Shown: positions 1-11,986 of the stretch, one piece after another
How positions within the stretch are numbered: position 1 is the stretch's first letter
Layout of the letters: each line of letters starts with the position of its first letter
From: Punctularia strigosozonata HHB-11173 SS5
Taxonomy: Eukaryota; Basidiomycota; Agaricomycetes; Corticiales; Punctulariaceae
Length of the DNA stretch: 64,000 nucleotides
Reading direction: 5' to 3'
NCBI RefSeq assembly: GCF_000264995.1
Contig: NW_006767435.1
Span: forward strand, 229,521-293,520
Position numbers and translations under genes: made by a program
The notes under the pieces: model-generated
Databases searched by the model: none
What the model was told of the DNA's origin: nothing
Seen by the model: the letters and a program-made list of their open reading frames with translations, nothing else

Positions 1-2
1 AG

Positions 3-239
3 GACAACATCGTCCGCCAGTCGGAGAGGCCGAAGAACGTGAACCCCGTCCTGACAGCAGCAGAGATCTCGAAGAAGCGCGACGAGGTCATCAACGTCGC
101 CATCCCCATTCTCACCAAGCCCAAGCCCAAGCCAAAGGTTGAGCCGACGACCGGTACCGAGACGCCCAAGCAGCCTGAACCAGAGGCGAAGCAGGAGGCG
201 CCCAAGAACGACGGCCCGTCGGAGATGGACATCGACTAA
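3..239 (+). CDS. Hsp110/Sse1-type Hsp70-family nucleotide exchange factor, C-terminal end (5' partial)
   Basis: Only the last 78 codons lie in the window, and the frame is open from base 3. The end has the Hsp110 pattern: a residual helix (…VLTAAEISKKRDEVI…), a run of Lys-Pro pairs, a low-complexity Pro/Glu/Lys linker, and a terminal EMDID resembling the EEVD-like acidic tails of cytosolic Hsp70/Hsp110 proteins. Family knowledge: Sse1/Hsp110 is the cytosolic exchange factor for Hsp70 and a holdase for unfolded proteins. The stop is TAA at 237-239. The gene ends about 380 bp from the next gene, which is on the opposite strand (convergent). The assignment rests on the tail alone, because the ATPase and peptide-binding domains are outside the window. 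Confidence 0.75.
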   Translation, partial: DNIVRQSERPKNVNPVLTAAEISKKRDEVINVAIPILTKPKPKPKVEPTTGTETPKQPEPEAKQEAPKNDGPSEMDID

Positions 240-616
240 GCTTCGGGTTGTCTCCACACACCTTACTCTCCTCTTGATGACGTGACGTGGTTCGTGTTAG
301 AGTAGATTCAGCTGTAGAAACACCCGATCTTCCTCTCGCTCTCAATGGACCGAGGAACAAACATACAACTTGTACAGCATAATGCATATATTTTTGTTTG
401 CTCAGCATGGTATCAAACACTGCCTCGTACATACAGGGTGCCGTTGTTACAGAACCAACAATTTGGGAGGAGGGACATGAAGGCACTTGTATAACCAAAA
501 AATCCGATCACAAGATGGTTCTGTCGTACATTGATCGCAGGCAAGATCTGGGGCAATGATCAGTAAGACTTCCGATGCGAGGAGAGCGATGCTGGCCTAC
601 AGGTCAAGATTGTTGT

Positions 617-3600
617 TCAACGGGACGATGGAGGAGGGTATCTCCGATCATCTCTTAAAGGCGGGCGGTCATAGGTATCCCGACCATACACCGGTGGTGG
701 CAGCGGCGAACGCGGGCGCACCACGTCAGGACGCCGATCATAAGTCGAAGAAGTGCTGTATCCCGCTCTGTCCACGGGCCCATCTCGAGCAGGAGGCGGG
801 TAGTCCCTCGAGTCCCGCGGGCCGGGCACGTACGGTGCGGGCGGCCGATCGTAGTACCCGCCAAGGGGAGAGGCCGCTCTGCGGGGCGGCGGCGGAGGGT
901 AGGACGCCGAGAGCGGGACGGAGTCGCGGCGCGGAGGCGGGTAGTACGGATCCGGGTATGGGTCGTCGCGCATGCGCTTGGCGGGCGGGCGGAGGTCGTC
1001 CGCCGAGGGCGTGCGGCGGAGAGGACTTGGGCTGCGCGGACGCACGCGCGAGTATGCTGGCGGGGGAGGTGGCGCGGGATCGGGATAGCGCCGCGGCTCG
1101 AGGTCGCGCGGAGGGTATGAGCCGCGTGCGCGGTCGTCCGCCGGGTAAGGGTCCGCCAGGCGCGAGGCCATCGGGTACGCGGCACCGTCATAGGATCGGT
1201 GCGAGGGCACGGGTGACGCCGCGCGCCGGTCGTGTTCTTCTTTCGTCTCCCATCCGTTGCTGAGCCGGTGCGCGTCGCGGGAGTAGTATCGCGGCTCCCT
1301 GTCGGGAAGCGCAGCTGGCGGAGGAGGAGGCCGGTCGCGATCCCAGTTGTCACGCGCGTCCCACGTCCTTCCTCGAGGTGGAGGATCCGCCCTGAAAGGC
1401 GGCTTGTCGTCGTAGTAATCCCGTCGGGCGTCGTAACGCGGGTCGGCGGAGGCGGGGGGATACGCAACGTCGGCGGGGCGATCGTAGAGCCTTGGGGTGG
1501 GGTCTCTCCCGCGGTCGTCGATGGGAGGGCGCGAAGCGGGAAGGGGCGGCTCCGGACCTCTCCGCAGGGGTCGATCGACGTCCATGTCGTCTGGCCTCCT
1601 GTCATCGTACGGGCGAGGAGGAGGAGGGCGATAGTTCCGGTCCAGGTCATCCCGTGGGTCGCGCGAGTACCTGTAGTCGCCCGGGCGGGAAACAGGTGAA
1701 AGGGGCAGCTTCGGCGGGAAGGGGCGATGGTCCTCGCGCGCTAGCGACGCGGCGCGTGGCGGCAGTCCCGAACCACCACCATAGCTGGCGCCTTCGGGAG
1801 GGAGCGCACGTCCGTGAGCAGGGGGCGGCGTGCGGTACCCGTCCCGTCGAACACGCTCGTCCAGAGAGGAACGCGGCGGAGAGTGGCGACGCGCTGCTTC
1901 GGCCAACAGCTTGCTCGGCGAATCGTCGATCGGCTCGATTTTCGGGCGTCGGTCTGGCAGCGGCGCAGTCTGCCGTGGCGGCTGAGCATCACGAGGAGGA
2001 GGAGGCGGTTGCGCCGGGCCAGGCCGCGTGGGCCTTTCGTTCGCGTCTGGAGGCTTTGGGTTGGAAAGACGGTCCAGAAGTGGTGGGCCTGTCGGGCGAG
2101 GAGGTCCAGGGTTGCTGAGACGGTCTTGAAGAGGTGTGGTAGACGACGCAGAAGCCGGTATTGGGGGACGTAGGCGGTCACCTAGTGGACGAGGCTGGTT
2201 GCGGGGAGGAGACGGTGCGCGCGGAGGAGGCTGGGTCGATCTAGGCTCCAAAACAGGAGGGGCCCGGGAGTCGTTCGCGGAAATGTTACCTGATGTTTGG
2301 CGAGACGGAGGCCCGCGATCATCCACGGGAGCAGAAGCAGGCGGAGGTCGACGGTCATCCAGAGCTGTAGCAGAACCAGGCACGGGTCGGCGATCATCGA
2401 AAGAGTTAGAGACAGACAACTGGCGGCGTTCCGGCGGAGGTGGGAGAGGGCCACGCGCAGAACCTTTTGGAGACGGCGGCACCGGCGCGCGCTCACGTTC
2501 ACGTTCACGATCGATGGGCAGCTGTCGGGGGCTAGCAGGGAGCGGGCCACGACCTCTAGTGTCTCTGTCAACCTCATGTTTTCCTGGGGAAGGCGGGACG
2601 CGACGATCATCCACGTTCGAGTCAATTCTTGGCCGAGACACATCCCTATCCGCCCCGAAAGGCGGGCGAGCATCGAGCGAAGCGCGAGAACGAGAATCTG
2701 GAGGAGGCATACCGCGATCATCCCTTGGATCCTGAGGGCGAGACGTTCCTGATCCCTGGGGCGGAGGTAGCGGAGCCCGGTAGTCCCTATCGCGATCATT
2801 CACGCTCGTGTTGGTACTTGCAGAGAGTGGCCTACTGGACGAGGCAGACGACAGTGGAGTAGGATCCGCACGCCTGTCGGGTGCAGAGGGCGGGTATGGA
2901 TCACGTCTGTCCACGTTCATGAGGTCGTCTTGCGATCTACTAGGCTCCAAACGCCGTGCGAGCGGCGGCGGGGGCGGGCGGCGCGATCGATCGTCGGCGC
3001 GTTCCCAAGGCGCGTCTTTGTCGTGATAGTATATCCCTCGGTCTTTGTCTCTGTCCAGATCACGTTCTCTCTCAAATGTGCTTGACCGCGGAACATCGCG
3101 CGGGTCTGTGAGACGAGCAGCCGGTTCAGGTCCGGATGCGCCTCGGGGAGGATCAAAGCGCCCGCGACGGTCGTCCACAGGAGGAAGCGGCCCAGGTCGA
3201 TCGCCAGCGGACGACCAAGCCGAGTCTCTGCCATCGCGCGAAAAGCGGGAGGGCTCATCTCTCTCCCTGTCCCGGTCCCTATCCTTGTCTTGATCTCTGT
3301 CTCGAGCGTCTAGCTTTGAGGGGCTATTACCAGGTCCGGGGCGACGCAGCGTTGGAGAGGACATGGTCATATCAGTAGCAGGTCTGTCACGGTCACGGTC
3401 ACGGTCAGCGTCAGGACGAGAGCCGGTTGAGTCAAAGGTGGGCCTAGTGCGGCCCCCTGACGGTGCCTGGCTAGCAGTGGAGCCAGTGCGAGATCTTTGA
3501 AAAGGAAGAGGGTCACGAGCAGAGGAAGAAGTAGAGGAGCCATAAGGAGTGCCGGCGGGGTCGGTCAAGCTGCCGTTGCGGGAGAGAGGCTGTTGTTGTT

Positions 3601-4624
3601 GCTGTTGACCAGAGCAATTCAATTTTTCCTGGGCATCAGAACGCCGTCTTGGAGTGGCCTGTGAGTCCTGAGGAGGTGACACATCGTCAGCTTTAGTCTA
3701 CGGCTATAAGGGAATGAGGGAGGGGGGAGGGGGAAAAGGGGGAAGACGCACATTGTTCGAGGTCACCGAGCCAGTCGAGTTCTGAGGTGCAAGCTTTCGA
3801 GTACCAGAAACGTCTTTAGCATCCTTGTCATCTCCAGGTCCGGAACGACGGCCGCCATCTGACGAAGTGATAGAGACAGTTGACGCAAGGGAGCCTTCCG
3901 GACGCAGAGGAGCACGACGGAAATGCGAGGCGCCACCGTTGTTGTTCCCGTTCCCGTTGCTGGCACCCGTATGCATCGAGGAAGAAAGCGGTCTGTCCCT
4001 ATCGTCAGGTATCTGTTCGGGGTGGGGTGGTACGTGAGCCGCTCCTGGGATAGACGCTGACGGAGGCTTGCGCGGCCCCAGCCAGACGCCCGCGAGGTGA
4101 TCAGGCTGCGGTACGGGTTGAAAGAACTCGTGTTGGCCGTTCTTGATGACCGCCTTGAGATTCTCGAGCCTTTCCAGGTCGTTCATTTGCTGCTGCTGTT
4201 GGTGCTGTCCGTGGGGGTTCTTCGAGGGAGGATAGTGTTGTTGCTGCTGTTGTTGTTGCTGGGTGATCTGGGGCGAGAAGTAGGGCTGGGGCTGGGACGC
4301 AGCGAATGAATTGGGATGCATAGGCTGGTGCTGGTTGAACCCTCCACCACCGCCGGGACCAGAGCCTCCGGCTTGGTAGGACCCGAACGGCGCATACGCC
4401 GGCGCCATACCGAAGCCGCCGCCCACGAATCCACCCGCGCCGGGGACGCCGGTGTTGTTGTTGCCGAACGGCTGGTGAGGGTGAGGGTGGAAGTGGGACG
4501 CGGGCTCCTCGGTCGTCGTCGGGACGAGGAAGGGCGTGTCGGGGTCGGCGGCGAGCGTCGTCACCGTGCGATCGCGCTGGACTGGGCGGCGCTTTTTGGC
4601 TCCCGACTTTTGGCGCCCGGACAT
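617..4624 (-). CDS. Large disordered Arg/Pro/Asp-rich protein, two exons
   Basis: Two long open frames join across an 84-nt intron (3751-3668). The donor is GTGCGT, the acceptor CTCCTCAG, a CTAAAGCTGAC branch-like site lies just upstream, and both sides are phase 0. The product is about 1308 residues. It starts with a basic segment (MSGRQKSGAKKRRPVQR), followed by Gly/Asn/Gln-rich sequence. A short ordered-looking block around residues 150-215 (LERLENLKAVIKNGQHEFF…) is the most likely conserved part. After that come about 1000 residues of RD/RDRD repeats, poly-Pro runs and SPR/SPS motifs. The composition resembles nuclear RNA-processing or RNA-condensate proteins (U1-70K-like RD tails), but no domain is recognised. 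The function is therefore unknown. The ATG at 4624 opens exon 1, and the stop is TGA at 619-617. Confidence 0.75.
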
Positions 4625-5297
4625 CCCGCGGGGCTTGGCCTGGCTGATGAGGATAGTCTGTGGGCGGTCTTATGCGCTGGTGGACGGTTGTTGGTAGTTT
4701 GTTTGGACCGGGCTGAACCTTGAGGTCCGCTAATCGATCGTTCCCACAAGCCCGCGCGCGAGGCTGAGGCGGGTCAACGACGGAGAAAATGCAAGAGGAG
4801 GGCACGCAAGAGACGGGACGAAGGAACGCAAAGGCGGGTGAGGGTCACGCAGTGTCAGTGTAAGTATACTTGTACCCTCACGCAAAATTAAGCCGAGCGG
4901 TCGTAGAGAGAAGTAGAGCCCGAAGGACCGAGATCCGGTACACCGATAACGCTTTCACAGCAAACCGGGAATTACAGGGTTCTAGTGGTTCTGCATTCTG
5001 CCTGACGCAAAGAGCGAACCAAATCAGTTTTGCAGGGACTTATAAGCGATGGCGCATCCATTCATAGAATAAGGCGGTGACCCTACAAGGGGAAAGGTGG
5101 TACAGGATAGTACGGGACGGAGGGAGTCTTCGACGATACAATGCTTAGTTGGGGTCAGTAGAAAAACGAGGCAACTTCAGTCCGGAGTCAGTAACGCTAA
5201 GGATGAGTACGGAATGAGGGAGCAATCAATGAGGGGAAGACGCTAACTCGGGCGAGCAGTAGGCGGTGGCAGGCTTGAAGCAGACAAAAGTCCGCTT
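4625..5297. other. Intergenic region between two minus-strand genes
   Basis: This is the upstream region of the disordered-protein gene and the downstream region of the single-TM gene. No convincing coding frame, RNA gene or repeat was seen. Confidence 0.6.
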
Positions 5298-6222
5298 TCA
5301 GGCCTTCGAGTCCACGAGCTGAACTTGGCCCTTCTCGTCCGAGTCCGTGTATTGCGGCGGCGGAACAGCGATCTCTTCCGCATCCGGGAGGGCGTGTTCG
5401 AATACGAGAGTGTATTCAACCTCGTCGTCTTCAGAGTGCGAGCGGCCGCCCTTGAACATGCGAGCGGTGACGATGAGCATGACCCACACCATGCGAAGCA
5501 GAACGCCGATGCCGCAACCTACACGACAAGTTGCGTCAGTTAAAATTCAGAAGAATGCTGCGTTCAGATACGAACCGAGGACAAAGGCGACTGCGCGTCC
5601 CTCCCAAGGCCCGAGCGTGATCAGCGCCTGATGCACCCTCGTCGCAAACGTCTCCTCCCCACTCCTGTCTGCCGAATACTTCTTCATCTCGACGATCTTG
5701 TCGTCCACGTCGATGGGCGCAACGGGTTTGTATATAGCGTACCCGCCGTGAGCCTTCCCGAACGCCTCCTTCCCAGTCTGAATCAGCGGCATGCCGAGCA
5801 ACTTCCTGAACGAGTTGGAGATCTCGATCGCCTTGGCCTTGGCCTGAGCGCTCTTCGCGTGCATAGCGCAATGCTTTCCCTTGGGCGACGACCCGGTACT
5901 GTTCACGTTGTAGATCGGGGGAGCGGAGGAGGAGGCGACGACGGCGCCCATGACGGCGGGTTCGATACGCTGGGGGGGCATCGCGTGCGCGGCGGCATGT
6001 CCAAGGCGAAGCAGACCGGCGCCTTTGGTGCTGATAAGCTCCTCGTGCGACTCGACCATGATCACACGAATAGGGCTCGCGTTGACATTGTTCATAGCTA
6101 CCGCGCAAAAAAAAAACACAACGATCAGCATCATTATCGCGGTACTCCACCGCCTATCTCGAGACGAGCCACTCACCGAGGAAAGCGCCCGCCAACAACA
6201 CATAGCTTGCAGACAGTTTCAT
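5298..6222 (-). CDS. Secretory-pathway single-pass membrane protein, three exons
   Basis: The model is exon 6222-6177, exon 6097-5576 and exon 5518-5298. Both introns have GT…AG ends and phases that close, giving 262 residues. Exon 1 encodes a signal peptide (MKLSASYVLLAGAFL, then AMNNVNASP). The luminal part (about residues 25-190) carries one NST glycosylation sequon and no recognised domain. A transmembrane helix spans about residues 191-215 (GCGIGVLLRMVWVMLIV…). The last 45 residues form an acidic cytosolic tail with a PPPQYTDSDE segment, which could serve as a sorting or ubiquitin-ligase PPxY-like signal. The topology is type I. I do not recognise the family, although similar hypothetical proteins are common in mushrooms. 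The last splice site supplies the Gly-Cys-Gly that starts the TM helix. Confidence 0.75.
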
Positions 6223-6704
6223 GAGGATATTAGGAGATATAAGATGTGAGTGAAGTACGAGCAGAGAGCAGAGAACGAGAAGGGGGAAGGATGATGGTGG
6301 ATGACTGAAACTGAGACTATGCGGGGGCCGTGGCGCGAGCAGCGGGGCCAAGGGCTGGTAAGCAGCACTGCCACGCGGAAGATGCCGAATGTGGCGGAGG
6401 TTTTCGGGTTCCCCGTTCGCTTCGTTCTCTTATTCGTGAGTAGTTTCATGCTATGTGGACGGGCGCGCAAAAGACAGAACACGGAGATAGCTTGGTGACT
6501 TGGACTAGAAGATGACTTGCGACCCGCGATGCGGCGCTGCTGGCGCTGTGCCTGTGCTGTACGAAGCGGTGCCTTGCGTCTCGCCGCCGTCATCTTCTGC
6601 CACCCGTACTGCTCGTTAACTATATTATTGTCACACAGGGCTACCGTGCGGTCCGTGGTACAAGGATCTGACTCATTCTGAAGTGAACGACAAGTGCGCT
6701 CTCA
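6223..6704. other. Intergenic region upstream of the single-TM gene
   Basis: Promoter and 5' UTR of the minus-strand gene are expected here. No gene was seen. From about 6690 the sequence matches the upstream flank of the F-box gene at 16.9 kb, so the duplicated unit extends past the coding part. Confidence 0.5.
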
Positions 6705-8080
6705 TCCTGAATAAAGCCTGCTAGGTTCCTTGCGATTCATATCGGCACCCCAGCCTGTAGGGTCGTCGTCGATCAGGGTCGCACCGTCATTGACCCCAGA
6801 AATCTTGCTGATGGTGCTCGAGCATCTGGTTTTTAATATGTCGCCGTCGTTCACCGCTGTGAACCGGATGCACGGCTACAACGGTTGGCCAATCTTTCGA
6901 TATCGGGGCGGCCGCGGGCGTTCGGTGAAGTGTGTAGGCTATGTGCCGCACTCGCGTAGCCCTTTCTCTTTCGCCATGCAGTCCTGCGCAAGCGCAGGCA
7001 TGTGCTGTCATTTTGGGTGCTCTCGATGGCTCGAAGACGAGGGGAGAGGCTCTCAGGGACGCGGTTTGCAGGATCACCATCTCCGTTGGACCAGACGAGG
7101 AAGATGCACATGTCACACGGCGTCCTTCAAGTTTCGATGACCTGCTACCTAGCGGCGGAACTCTGGATCGACCTCCCAGTACAAATGACCTCGTGAGCGT
7201 GCTCCGCGCGTGCCCTGCCCGAGGGCTGCGTACATCTCTGCGTGAACTCCGTGAGAGGGCAGTTACGTGGAGGCACACCTGGACACGCTCGGTCTCAACG
7301 AACGAGCATTGAAAGCTCTAACGCCCCCCCTCTGTCACTTGCCTTTCGGTCTCTACGAGCTCCCACAAATCCGACCTCACACCATGGCAACTCTTTTCCC
7401 TCTTTGCGCCTACTATCAGGATCCTCACGCTCACCGGAGCCTGCCAAATACGTGAATACCACGGTCCTGCACTCACTCGTCCGCCTTAGCGAGTTCATCT
7501 GGATGAAATAGCGAGCGGGAGGCTAGAGCTCCATCCCCTACATCCTCTCCAACTCGATCGGCCACCTTCGCTCGATCGAAATGGGAGGAACGGACATTCG
7601 ACACGCTGACGTCCTCCAACAGCATCGCATGCACCTCGAGTCGGATGCAATCCGTATCGCTCCCGCAACAGGCGCGGCCATCCTATGGCCGGCTGAAGGA
7701 GCTCATTCTGGACACGTCTGATGACTGACAAAGCGGCGCTCATTGCTCGCCCTGTCGGAGACGGTGTAGCACCTCCCGATGCGCATCTCGGACGACCTGG
7801 AGCTGTGGCGCGCGGTCATGCAGCGCCTCCCGAACCTGCCCGTGGTCACCGTCGGGCGGACAGGCGATGTGCGAGTGCTCCAGGCTGAGGGCGCGGCGCG
7901 GGATACCGAAGTCCGGACTGTATTTCGGGTCAGTCATCTCGCACTCGTGGTGACTGGGACGCACACCTGATGTCGTGTTACGCAGCCCTACGACGGCGTT
8001 GAGTCCGATACGCTTCCCCGAGTACTTCGGGCAGCGAAGCACAAAGCTGGCGTTCAAAAGCATATTCGCGATTGCAAGCA
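6705..8080 (+). pseudogene. Decayed copy of the F-box gene at 15554-16885
   Basis: Translated in shifting frames, this stretch follows the intact F-box protein of the minus-strand gene at 15554-16885 from end to end. It carries an F-box-like EILLMVLEHL start (about 6800), then NRMHGYNGWP, SVGPDEEDAH, LDTLGLNERAL, LNEFIWMK, and near the end DDLELWRAVMQRLPNL. The frame changes repeatedly and there are stops, for example after EFIWMK at about 7509. The region matching the functional gene's ATG is mutated. Homology continues into the 5' flank, including a shared CCTGAAT(A/G)AAGCC stretch. This is therefore a DNA-level duplicate in inverted orientation, about 8 kb from its parent or sibling. It is most likely non-functional. 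Confidence 0.85.
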
Positions 8081-8370
8081 TGCTAGAGTCGCTGCTTGTA
8101 CGAGCGATGTTGTCACCGTAGCCTTCGGCCGCGATGAAAAGGGCTGTAAGTGCATCGAAGTCTATTCATTTTATCTTCGCATTAAAGTACTCGAAATTTA
8201 ACCTGTACGCAAGACAAAGTAGCAAATACAACTGATAATATGCGGTAGTAAAAAATTGCGCCTACATATGTAGTCAGTGTGACCGTGGGTACTTCGCTTC
8301 TACGGGGTGAAGAGCGCGCTGTGGCAAGCTCCTGCTTTTGCCTCTTGTTCCGCTATTGGGACGAAATATA

Positions 8371-8386
8371 CCTACCTACCTACCTC
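8371..8386. repeat. CCTA microsatellite
   Basis: Short CCTA tandem tract. The bases just before it (CTATTGGG…AAATATA) also precede the CCTA tract at 34331, so tract and flank together look like a dispersed repeat. Confidence 0.7.
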
Positions 8387-8512
8387 TGTTATTCTTGTTC
8401 TTCTATCCATAACGCCGCAATAATCCACTACAAGCCCACCTGTCATACGCCTTCGCGCAGGAACCGCGACGAGATCTACGTCCCCAACACTGATTGTTAG
8501 AAAGCTGCTGTC

Positions 8513-10882
8513 ATGGCTCAAGAGCAGGAACGCGAGCTTCGGACGCAGTTGAAGAACGCTGAACGGCTATCAGGGAACTCAACCGCAGTGCGTTGTTGGC
8601 TGAATGACTTCTCTTGATACTGTATGAACTAATCGAGGCTTTGTACAGCGCAAAGAAGCACTCACGCAGTTGATCCAGCTCGTACACTCCTCGCATGTGA
8701 ACATCAAGAGCCTCGTCGCCGAGAACATACCGAAGTACATCAAGTACTTCCCAGACTTAGAGGACGACGCAATCAACGCGGTTTATGACTTGTGCGAGGA
8801 CCCAGATCAGCAGGTGTGGGACGCCCCCGTTGTTATCTCGCGGGCACGTCTGCTCACTGGCGGGTTGTGAATGCAGATACGGCTGAAGGGGTACCAGGCC
8901 ATTCTCGCGGTCTCGCAAGAAGACAGGAAGTGGGTACGAAGAAACGCGGACGTCCTGGTCCAGCTGCTGCAGAGTGGTGCGTAGTTCGCCGCCAAGCGAG
9001 CTCTCTTTACTCCGGTATGCGCGGTTGCTCAGCCCGGTACGGCGTTGTTGTTGGTTGTTCCCTTCTCCCCCTTTTTTCCTTCCCAAAGATGATGCCCAAG
9101 AGGTCAAGTTCGTGGGCAGGAAGCTGGCGGAGCACCTCGACATCGACCCACGCGCGACGTTCGGCGTGTTCCTCGACCAAATCGTGCCTCCGGACGAGTC
9201 CAGGGAGCCGGACGAACAGGTCATCCGGGACAACCTGAGAAGGCTCGTGATTGCGTATATGCGCGACGAGGTCAAGCGGGGGTCGATCGTCCGGCATTGC
9301 CAGCAGAATGGAGATGTGGACAACGCGGTGGTGAATGGGATGCTGCGGGTGCGCCGTTTTTTGCGCTATCTTTTCGATGTTGCAAAGGCTGAAACTTATT
9401 GCTGGCCAGGCTGTCGCAAAACTTGACGTGAAGGAGGCGGATATCATCGTGAAGGACATCCTTCTGGTTCTGCCTTCATACAGGACAAACCCCGCTCGTG
9501 GAGTGGAGCTCCTCCAGACGCTATGCGATCGCGCTCGAGCTGCGCTCAAAGAGGATCTGCAGGAGAGCCGACAAGGCGCCAAGCGGCTCGACGCAACATC
9601 TGCGTGGCTCGCCCTTGCTACACATGTCGTCACTGAGAAAAAAATTGGCACCCCGATACCCTTGTTAGGGTTCTACCTGACGTCAATCCTGCGAGGCGAC
9701 GTTCTGTTGTCGCTGGCTCCAGAGGAGCAGGTCGCGATCTTGTCGGGCTTTGCCTCGCTGCTCTCTGCATGTAGTGAGATTGTGCAACAAGGGCCATCTA
9801 CGAGGTTCGCGGAAGTGGAGCTGCCTGGTATACAGCGACAGACGGTCGGAGCAGGTCCCGTCGTTCTCGAGGCGAGTGGAGTGTTCTATGCGGGGTTTAG
9901 CTCGCTTATCTTGCACTTAGGCGTTCGCGAGCACCGGAATGAAGGATATTCGGTGCTGGACTGCATCAAAAACGTTTCTAGACCTCTTCAAAGAAGTGCG
10001 CTCTATCTTCCCTCCAATGATTCCCCTTCACTGATTCGTCGTGTAGCGAAAGGAGAAGATCACCACTCCCCAATTCATTGAATGCCTCAAGAAACTACAG
10101 ACGGTTACGAACAGATCTAGCCTAGATACAGTAGATGCGACTCTCGCAAACGAGGTCAAGGAACTCATCAAGGTTAGCGGACATGCGCTCCTTCCCTCTC
10201 GGCCTGGTCGGCGTCTGATGTCCTCCGCTCGTCTTTGCAGACGCTCTTGCCGCACGAACCGCCGCCAGAGCAGCGCACTCGGCGCATGCAAGTCTCCCAG
10301 AAGGCGGCGCGCGCCAACGGGGCCAAGGAAGGGCCCGCAGGCGGGAAGGCGAACGGGAAGTCAACGCCCGAACCTGGTCAGCTCGCCGTAGACAAGATCC
10401 AGAACGCGCTGCGGACCACCGCCGGCGCCGGTGCGAAGCGGAAGCGCGAGGACGGGCAGGCGACGGCGTCGCTGGTGGATCGGATACAGCCCAGCTCGGG
10501 GAGGGCGACCCCTATCGCCGAACGGGTGCTCGGCGCCGCCACCCCGTCGACGAACGGCGGGGGACAGCGTAGCCGGGGCAAGGACGGCCCGGCGTCGCTT
10601 CTTGAACGACTGTCTACGTCCGGTCCCACACCGTCTCGGACGAAGAACGAGCCCTCGAGGCCGGCATTCGCGACGCAGCTTCCGGCGCGGCAGGCGGCGC
10701 AACGAGCGAGCGAGGACGCGCCGCTGTCGATCAAAGGCGCTGCGAAGCGCGAGAGTCAGCCTCAGAGACCAACGTCGGGCCCAGGTGGAGGGTTGGCTCA
10801 ACGTCTCGCGGGATCGTTGGCGGACCGGGTGGGTGGTGCGTTGTCGGAGTCTGGCGCTGCGCATAAGCGGAGGAGGAAGTGA
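8513..10882 (+). CDS. API5 (apoptosis inhibitor 5 / AAC-11) family helical-repeat protein
   Basis: The exons are 8513-8587, 8649-8813, 8877-8976, 9089-9348, 9410-about 9952, 10047-10172 and 10241-10882. All but one junction close in phase with GT…AG signals. The N-terminal two thirds read as API5 HEAT/ARM-like helices (…ENIPKYIKYFPDLEDDAINAVYDLCEDPD…, LLQSDDAQEVKFVGRKLAEHLDID, LRRLVIAYMRDEVKRG). The last exon (about 214 residues) is a disordered basic tail with a KRKRED-type nuclear localisation signal and a second basic cluster (HKRRRK) at the C-terminus. API5 is a nuclear scaffold linked to suppression of apoptosis and to mRNA export. Its role in fungi is little known. The junction near 9953-10046 is the least certain: the donor there was chosen only for phase, and an extra small exon is possible. 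Confidence 0.8.
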
Positions 10883-11175
10883 CACTCCCGTCGCCGGCTG
10901 TGCCGGTGTTCCTCGTCCTTGGGATGATCGTGCTTCTACGTTACCCTCTCCTCTTTCATCAGCATGCTGCATATATTCGCTTGATTGGGATGGGTGCGCT
11001 CCACGGCTGTAAAATTCGCGTCGGTGATACCTTGAGCGTAGCAACAGTGCAGCTTGACGGCAGGTAGGTAGGTAGGCAGGTTACCCACGCTGCGTGTGCA
11101 GTCCAAGTCGCTTCAAGCCGTGACCGGTGTTTCATCTCAAACTTCATCTGGCGCCGGAGCTGTCGCAAGCATACT
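10883..11175. other. Short intergenic region with GGTA tract
   Basis: This is the space between API5 and Dad4. It includes a GGTAGGTAGGTAGG tract at about 11062-11076. Nothing else was recognised. Confidence 0.5.
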
Positions 11176-11519
11176 ATGGAAAATCCGCACAACGAGCGTC
11201 AGGCTGTGTTGCTCGAAAGAATCGTGAAGAACAGTGTACTTACTATATTCAAATATCGGTCTGGAGAAGGCTCACGTTCGTACGGCAGAACAAGGCCACG
11301 GAACTCTTCATGGAGCTCAACAGAGCACTCGAAGTACGCTGCCATCCCCCCACGGCTTTAATTGAAACATATCGTCTCATATCGCGACCCTCCATGTAGG
11401 AGATCCATCGCGCGAACGCGTCGATCCGCACAGCGGCGGATCTGGTGACGAAGTACAGACAGAACGTCAAGTTCAACTTCGAGGTCCAAGCTCCGTCCGA
11501 GTCGAAAGCCGATGCCTAG
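11176..11519 (+). CDS. DAD4: DASH/Dam1 complex subunit Dad4
   Basis: A tiny gene of three exons (11176-11235, 11289-11333, 11400-11519; 60, 45 and 120 nt, all phase 0) encodes 74 residues. The start MENPHNERQAVLLERIVKN and the rest (NRALEEI, RQNVKFNFE) align nearly without gaps with fungal Dad4, which is usually about 72 residues. Dad4 is one of ten subunits of the DASH/Dam1 ring that couples kinetochores to spindle microtubule plus ends during mitosis. The start ATG is fixed by the conserved MENP motif. The small exons make this gene easy to miss in automated annotation. It sits about 300 bp downstream of API5 on the same strand. Confidence 0.92.
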
Positions 11520-11986
11520 AGCGTGCCCAGATATACGACCTGGCGTCCCATGCCTGCTCGTGTTAGCTATCGCGACTCTAAGGAGCGGGACGAATGCCGT
11601 CGCTTACAAACGATGGTCTCCGCAAATAGACCCCCGTCCATCGTTACAGCCTTTAAACTACCTGCAACATCCGAGAGATGACGACATGCTTAAGTCACCT
11701 CCTCAAGGTTTCGCCTTGTAGATCCTCTCACTCGAGATGGAAGATTCGTCGGCGGATCGCTACTATATCAACATCTTAAACGACATCTGCCCGTCTTCTC
11801 TTCTGCTTGGGGTTATCTCGGCTGTCTGTAACCTTCCTTATGTTTCTCCGGGATATGCGCCCGTGCAAATACGTATACGTAGGGAGCCACCACCGTGCAT
11901 CCATCCTGGATACCTGGGGCCACGGTTTCCGCAACCGCGTAGAGATAAAAGTCGGACGAGTTAGAAACGTGTGACGTCATGATATC
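11520..11986. other. Intergenic region
   Basis: No supported gene between Dad4 and the F-box/LRR-like gene. Open frames here are short and lack splice-compatible partners. Confidence 0.5.

Noticed and set aside
655-2799. Several long open frames overlapping the large disordered protein on both strands
   Set aside because: They are mirror frames of a GC-rich RD/Pro-coding exon. They lack conserved motifs and plausible starts.
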